Assembly (NCBI GenBank): GCA_002348385.1
Contig: DEBD01000040.1
Location: 1 to 24,593, forward strand
Direction of reading: 5' to 3'
DNA: 24,593 nucleotides
Source: Gammaproteobacteria bacterium UBA2965
Lineage (GTDB): Bacteria > Pseudomonadota > Gammaproteobacteria > Pseudomonadales > Azotimanducaceae
The notes beneath the pieces were generated by a model. It had not been told where the DNA came from and searched no databases. It saw only the letters and a list, made by a program, of their open reading frames with translations. This document shows, piece by piece, positions 21,322 through 24,593 of the stretch. The first letter of the stretch is position 1, and each line of letters opens with the position of its first letter. The translations under genes were made by a program, and so were the position numbers.

Positions 21322-22428
21322 ATGGACACACGCGCCGCCGTTGCGGTTGCTGCGGGACAGCCGCTGGCCCTGGAGACCGTTCAGCTCGCAGGACCCCGCC
21401 AGGGCGAGGTGCTGGTGGAGATCAAGGCCACCGGTATCTGTCACACTGATGCGTTTACCCTCTCTGGTGCCGACCCGGAAGGCCTGTTCCCTTCGATCAT
21501 GGGTCATGAGGGGGCAGGGGTGGTGGTGGAAGTGGGTGCCGGAGTGGAGTCGGTAGCCCCGGGGGATCACGTGATTCCGCTGTATACGCCGGAGTGCCGT
21601 CAGTGCAAGTTCTGCCTGTCTGGCAAAACCAATCTCTGCGGCGCCATCCGGGAAACCCAGGGGCAGGGTGTGATGCCCGACGGGACCAGCCGCTTCTCTT
21701 TGAACGGCGAGCGCATCTTTCATTACATGGGCACGTCTACGTTTTCCAACTTTACCGTGCTCCCGGAAATTGCGGTGGCGAAAATTCGGCCCGACGCGCC
21801 GTTCGACAAGGTTTGCTACATCGGTTGCGGCGTGACCACGGGCTTGGGTGCGGTGATGAACACGGCCAAGGTGGAACCGGGTTCCAACGTGGCAGTTTTC
21901 GGTCTGGGCGGCATTGGCCTGAACGTCATTCAGGGTGCTCGTCTGGTGGGTGCGGACCGGATCATCGGCGTAGATATCAACGCTGATAAAGTGCCCCTGG
22001 CGGAACGTTTTGGGATGACCGACTTCATCAATCCGAAGGACGTGGACGATCCTGTTGCCGCTATCGTCGATCTGACCGAGGGCGGCGTAGATTACTCCTT
22101 CGAATGCATCGGCAATGTCGAAGTCATGCGCCAGGCGTTGGAGTGCTGTCACAAGGGCTGGGGCGAGAGTGTGATCGTGGGCGTGGCGGGTGCGGGCCAG
22201 GAGATCAGCACGCGCCCGTTCCAGTTGGTGACCGGCCGGGTCTGGCGTGGTACTGCGTTTGGGGGGGCCAAGGGCCGTACCGAGCTGCCGCGCATCGTCG
22301 ATTGGTACATGCAGGGCAAGATCAACATCGACGATCTGATCACCCACACCATGCCGCTGGAAGAGATCAACAGCGCGTTCGACCTGATGCACGCCGGCGA
22401 GAGTATTCGCTCGGTGGTGGTCTACTAA
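21322..22428 (+). CDS. frmA: S-(hydroxymethyl)glutathione dehydrogenase / class III alcohol dehydrogenase
   Basis: This 368-residue zinc enzyme oxidises S-hydroxymethylglutathione in formaldehyde detoxification and also long-chain alcohols or S-nitrosoglutathione. Catalytic zinc ligands are Cys40 (TGICHTDAF), His62 (GHEGAG) and Cys169 (YIGCGVTTGLG). Structural zinc ligands are Cys92, 95, 98 and 106 in ECRQCKFCLSGKTNLC. The NAD loop is VFGLGGIGLNVIQGA. The length and pattern are those of AdhC/FrmA. GGAGGGAGG precedes the ATG at 21322; the much longer upstream frame runs antisense through the rhomboid gene. No S-formylglutathione hydrolase gene or FrmR repressor is adjacent. It is followed 14 bases later by an amidohydrolase on the same strand. 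Confidence 0.96.
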   Translation: MDTRAAVAVAAGQPLALETVQLAGPRQGEVLVEIKATGICHTDAFTLSGADPEGLFPSIMGHEGAGVVVEVGAGVESVAPGDHVIPLYTPECRQCKFCLSGKTNLCGAIRETQGQGVMPDGTSRFSLNGERIFHYMGTSTFSNFTVLPEIAVAKIRPDAPFDKVCYIGCGVTTGLGAVMNTAKVEPGSNVAVFGLGGIGLNVIQGARLVGADRIIGVDINADKVPLAERFGMTDFINPKDVDDPVAAIVDLTEGGVDYSFECIGNVEVMRQALECCHKGWGESVIVGVAGAGQEISTRPFQLVTGRVWRGTAFGGAKGRTELPRIVDWYMQGKINIDDLITHTMPLEEINSAFDLMHAGESIRSVVVY

Positions 22429-22442
22429 ACTCAAGGCGCGCC

Positions 22443-23444
22443 ATGGATGAGCGAGAACAGTGGCTTGGCCTGGTAACCGAGGAGATCCTCGAACCGGAGC
22501 TCAGAATCTGCGATCCCCATCATCACCTGTGGGATCTTCCCGGAAGCCGTTACCTGCTCGATGAGCTCATCGCAGACACCCAGAGCGGCCACAACGTGGT
22601 CTCTACCGTGTTCGTGGAGTGTGCGGCGATGTATCGCGCCGACGGGCCAGAAGCACTGCGGCCGGTGGGCGAGACCGAATTCGTCAACGGCGTGGCCGCC
22701 ATGTGCGCCAGCGGTAGTTACGGGGATTTTCGGGCCTGTGCTGGCATCGTCAGCTTTGCGGATCTGAATCTGGGCGCTGCGGTGGGCGAGGTGCTGGATG
22801 CCCACATGGCGGCCAGCTCGCGCTTTCGCGGCATCCGCCATGCCGCCGGCTGGGATGCCAGTCCTGATATCAGAAGTTCGCACACCAACCCGTTCGAAGG
22901 CATGCTGCTCGACCCCAAGTTTCGCGAGGGGTTTGCGGAACTCGGCAAGCGTGGTCTGAGCTTCGATGCCTGGTTCTATCACCCCCAGATGCCGGAACTT
23001 ATCGACCTGGCCCGGGCCTTTCCGCACACCACGATCATTCTGGATCACTTTGGTGGCCCCCTGGGCATCGGCCCGTATGCGGGAAAGAGCGATGAGATAT
23101 TCGCGCAGTGGAAAGAGCACATCGCAGAGCTCGCCCAGTGCCCCAGCGTGTTTGCCAAGCTGGGTGGTGTGGTAATGCCCATCAACGGTTTTGGTTTTCA
23201 CAAGCAATCCCGCCCACCATCCTCGGACGACATCGTAGAGGCTACCGGGCGCTACTACCGACACGTCATCGATTGCTTTGGCGCCGATCGTTGTATGTTC
23301 GAAAGCAACTTCGCGGTGGAAAAGCAGAGCGTTTCCTATCACGTGCTGTGGAACGCCTTCAAAAAGATGGTGGCGGATGGGTCTGAAGACGAGAAGCGCG
23401 CACTGTTTCACGACAGCGCCGCCCGCGCTTATCGGCTGGTGTGA
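22443..23444 (+). CDS. amidohydrolase family protein (amidohydrolase 2 type)
   Basis: This 333-residue TIM-barrel metal-dependent hydrolase has the metal site ICDPHHHLWDLPGSRYLLDE near the N-terminus (His 26-28), then FRGIRHAAGWDAS, FDAWFYHPQMPELIDLA, TIILDHFGGPLGIGPY and CMFESNFAVEKQ. This layout matches the amidohydrolase-2 family, which includes lactonases and decarboxylases acting on aromatic or lactone substrates. Some members have Asp in the last motif, where Asn stands here (ESNF, a common subtype). The ATG at 22443 follows AAGG. A longer frame starts inside frmA but is an overlap artefact. Its stop overlaps the GTG start of the Ddn-type gene (GTGA). The substrate is unknown. Confidence 0.92.
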   Translation: MDEREQWLGLVTEEILEPELRICDPHHHLWDLPGSRYLLDELIADTQSGHNVVSTVFVECAAMYRADGPEALRPVGETEFVNGVAAMCASGSYGDFRACAGIVSFADLNLGAAVGEVLDAHMAASSRFRGIRHAAGWDASPDIRSSHTNPFEGMLLDPKFREGFAELGKRGLSFDAWFYHPQMPELIDLARAFPHTTIILDHFGGPLGIGPYAGKSDEIFAQWKEHIAELAQCPSVFAKLGGVVMPINGFGFHKQSRPPSSDDIVEATGRYYRHVIDCFGADRCMFESNFAVEKQSVSYHVLWNAFKKMVADGSEDEKRALFHDSAARAYRLV

Positions 23445-23929
23445 TTCGTCCTAGCGCGCGTAGCAGGCTGTGGCGTTGGGCGTCGTGGTTCTTCGCCATC
23501 AAACCCGTCACTTTGTTCTTCATGCACCTTGCCACTTGGGTGGACCGACCCTTGATGAGGTGGAGTGGTGGGCGCTGGCGGCTGAGCTTCGTCGTTCCCG
23601 TACTGCTGCTGAAGTGTCGTGGGGCCAAGACGGGCAAGATTCGCGAAGTGCCGCTGTTATACGTTCCTGACGGCGAGACCCCGGTGCTAATCGGCTCCAA
23701 TGGAGGACGGGCCAGCGATCCCGCGTGGTGCCACAATCTTCGCGGTGCTCCCGAGGTTCGCTGCGTGGTCTCGGGCCACAGTGGCGATTACCGGGCAGAA
23801 GAGCTCGCTGGTGAGGCGCGTGAGCTGGCCTGGAACTTGGCGGTGGACCTGTATCCCGGCTATGCGCGTTATGAGCAGCGCACGGACCGGGTGATTCCGT
23901 TGTTTCGTTTGTTTCCCACGGGGTCATAG
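23441..23929 (+). CDS. Ddn-like deazaflavin(F420)-dependent nitroreductase/quinone reductase family protein
   Basis: This 162-residue protein has a basic, hydrophobic N-terminus (residues 1-45) and then a split-barrel domain with LLLKCRGAKTGKIREVPLLY, VLIGSNGGRASDPAWCHNLR and GAPEVRCVVSG. This matches the Ddn family, named after the mycobacterial F420H2-dependent nitroreductase; members bind F420 or sometimes other cofactors. The N-terminal stretch may attach it to the membrane, as reported for Ddn. The start is GTG at 23441, overlapping the amidohydrolase stop by four bases (GTGA), so the two are coupled. With the LLM-class gene at 18594 it is the second F420-type protein in the window. Its physiological substrate is unknown. 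Confidence 0.9.
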   Translation: MIRPSARSRLWRWASWFFAIKPVTLFFMHLATWVDRPLMRWSGGRWRLSFVVPVLLLKCRGAKTGKIREVPLLYVPDGETPVLIGSNGGRASDPAWCHNLRGAPEVRCVVSGHSGDYRAEELAGEARELAWNLAVDLYPGYARYEQRTDRVIPLFRLFPTGS

Positions 23930-23983
23930 GCAACCACGTGGGCCTTGGCGAAGGCTTACTAGCTCTATAGGAGGAGTGCAGAT

Positions 23984-24593
23984 ATGTCGCTGAAGATCAT
24001 TGGCGCAGGGTTTGGGCGCACAGGAACGACCTCGCTGAAGGAGGCGCTGGAACGGCTCGGATTCGACAAGTGCTACCACATGTTCGAGGTGATGCGGCAC
24101 CCGGACCATATGCAGCAATGGCAATCGGCCCACCGGGGTGAGGGAGTGGACTGGGATGCCCTGTTCCAAGGTTATCAGGCAGCGGTGGATTGGCCGTCCT
24201 GCAACTTCTGGCGCGAGCAGATGGCCTATTACCCTGACGCCAAGGTGATTCTCTCGCTGCGCGACCCGGAGCGCTGGTACAACAGCGTGATGAATACGAT
24301 CTACAAGTCGTCAGTGGCCATGCGCGACGCGTCGGCGCCGCAATCCAATATGGTGTTCGAGTTGATCTGGGACGGCATCTTCGAGGGTCGCATGGAGGAG
24401 AAGGAGTTTGTCATCGGCAAATACCTCGAGCACAACCAGCAGGTACGCGACGCCGTGCCAGCCGAACGCTTGCTGGAATTCGACCCTGTGCAGGGTTGGG
24501 GGCCGCTGTGTGCGTTTCTCGGCTGTCTGGTGCCCGACGAAGAGTACCCGCGACTGAACACCTCGGAAGATTTCGGCAAGCTCGTGGGATCGG
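23984..24593 (+). CDS. sulfotransferase family protein (cut by window edge)
   Basis: The frame is open from an ATG at 23984, with TAGGAGGAG upstream, to the right edge, giving 203 residues. It starts MSLKIIGAGFGRTGTTSLKE, a phosphosulfate-binding P-loop, followed by ALERLGFDKCYHMFEVMRHP, VDWPSCNFWREQMAYYPDAK and VILSLRDPERWYNSVMNTIY, the second cofactor motif. It belongs to the PAPS-type sulfotransferase-like family found widely in bacteria and eukaryotes and sometimes misnamed NAD-dependent epimerase. The 54-bp gap after the Ddn-type gene is wider than in the rest of the operon, so it may have its own promoter. The last residues and the full length are not visible. Confidence 0.9.
   Translation, partial: MSLKIIGAGFGRTGTTSLKEALERLGFDKCYHMFEVMRHPDHMQQWQSAHRGEGVDWDALFQGYQAAVDWPSCNFWREQMAYYPDAKVILSLRDPERWYNSVMNTIYKSSVAMRDASAPQSNMVFELIWDGIFEGRMEEKEFVIGKYLEHNQQVRDAVPAERLLEFDPVQGWGPLCAFLGCLVPDEEYPRLNTSEDFGKLVGS

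Noticed and set aside
23942..23955. Small hairpin GCCTT-GGCG-AAGGC between the Ddn-type and sulfotransferase genes
   Set aside because: Only a 5-bp stem with no T-run; not a credible terminator.

Overview
The window is chromosomal DNA of high GC content (about 60% by eye) from what looks like a gammaproteobacterium. The evidence is a recognisable OmpR/EnvZ pair, a DUF2959 fragment, a glutathione-dependent class III alcohol dehydrogenase, ChaC, DUF502 and rhomboid genes, and many CoA-thioester enzymes. That mix resembles marine, fatty-acid- and sterol-degrading lineages such as Halieaceae and relatives. This placement is inference from gene content, not a phylogeny. I see no tRNA, rRNA, CRISPR array, prophage or complete insertion sequence.

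Layout. 1-1252 (minus): an SMP-30/gluconolactonase-type gene followed by an acyl-CoA dehydrogenase cut by the window edge. 1441-1776: a small Ala/Glu/Asp-rich lipoprotein built from an exact-period 87-bp tandem repeat. 2034-3218: an acetyl-CoA acyltransferase (thiolase). 3402-5845: a secreted protein that appears to start with ATT, then ompR and envZ. 5846-6423: 578 bp without a convincing gene, AT-richer than its flanks in the first half, with a strong intrinsic terminator. 6424-9182: a truncated DUF2959 protein, an AsmA-like membrane protein and an enoyl-CoA hydratase, then two single-hotdog MaoC-type proteins. 9223-10234 (minus): YciI-like protein and an SDR lacking its catalytic Tyr. 10297-11583: a ClpP paralogue and an alpha/beta hydrolase. 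11580-15252 (minus): tight operon of M20 amidohydrolase, ChaC-like cyclotransferase, acyl-CoA dehydrogenase and crotonase. 15332-17010: crotonase and epoxide-hydrolase-like protein. 17016-19634 (minus): LLM-class (F420-type) oxidoreductase and acyl-CoA ligase. 19744-20319: DUF502 membrane protein. 20356-21237 (minus): rhomboid. 21322-24593: class III ADH, amidohydrolase, Ddn-type deazaflavin-dependent reductase and a sulfotransferase cut by the window edge.

Taken together, the window is a patchwork of short two- to four-gene operons. Most act on acyl-CoA thioesters (ligase, dehydrogenases, three crotonases, two MaoC proteins, thiolase), with hydrolases and redox enzymes alongside. The mix would suit breakdown of lipids, sterols or other hydrophobic carbon, but no single substrate can be read from the sequence. 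Two separate genes belong to families that typically use cofactor F420, which is the most interesting metabolic hint. The most unusual single-gene observations are the probable ATT start upstream of ompR, the repeat lipoprotein, the truncated DUF2959 gene, and recurrent glycine-codon runs in three CoA-ester enzymes.
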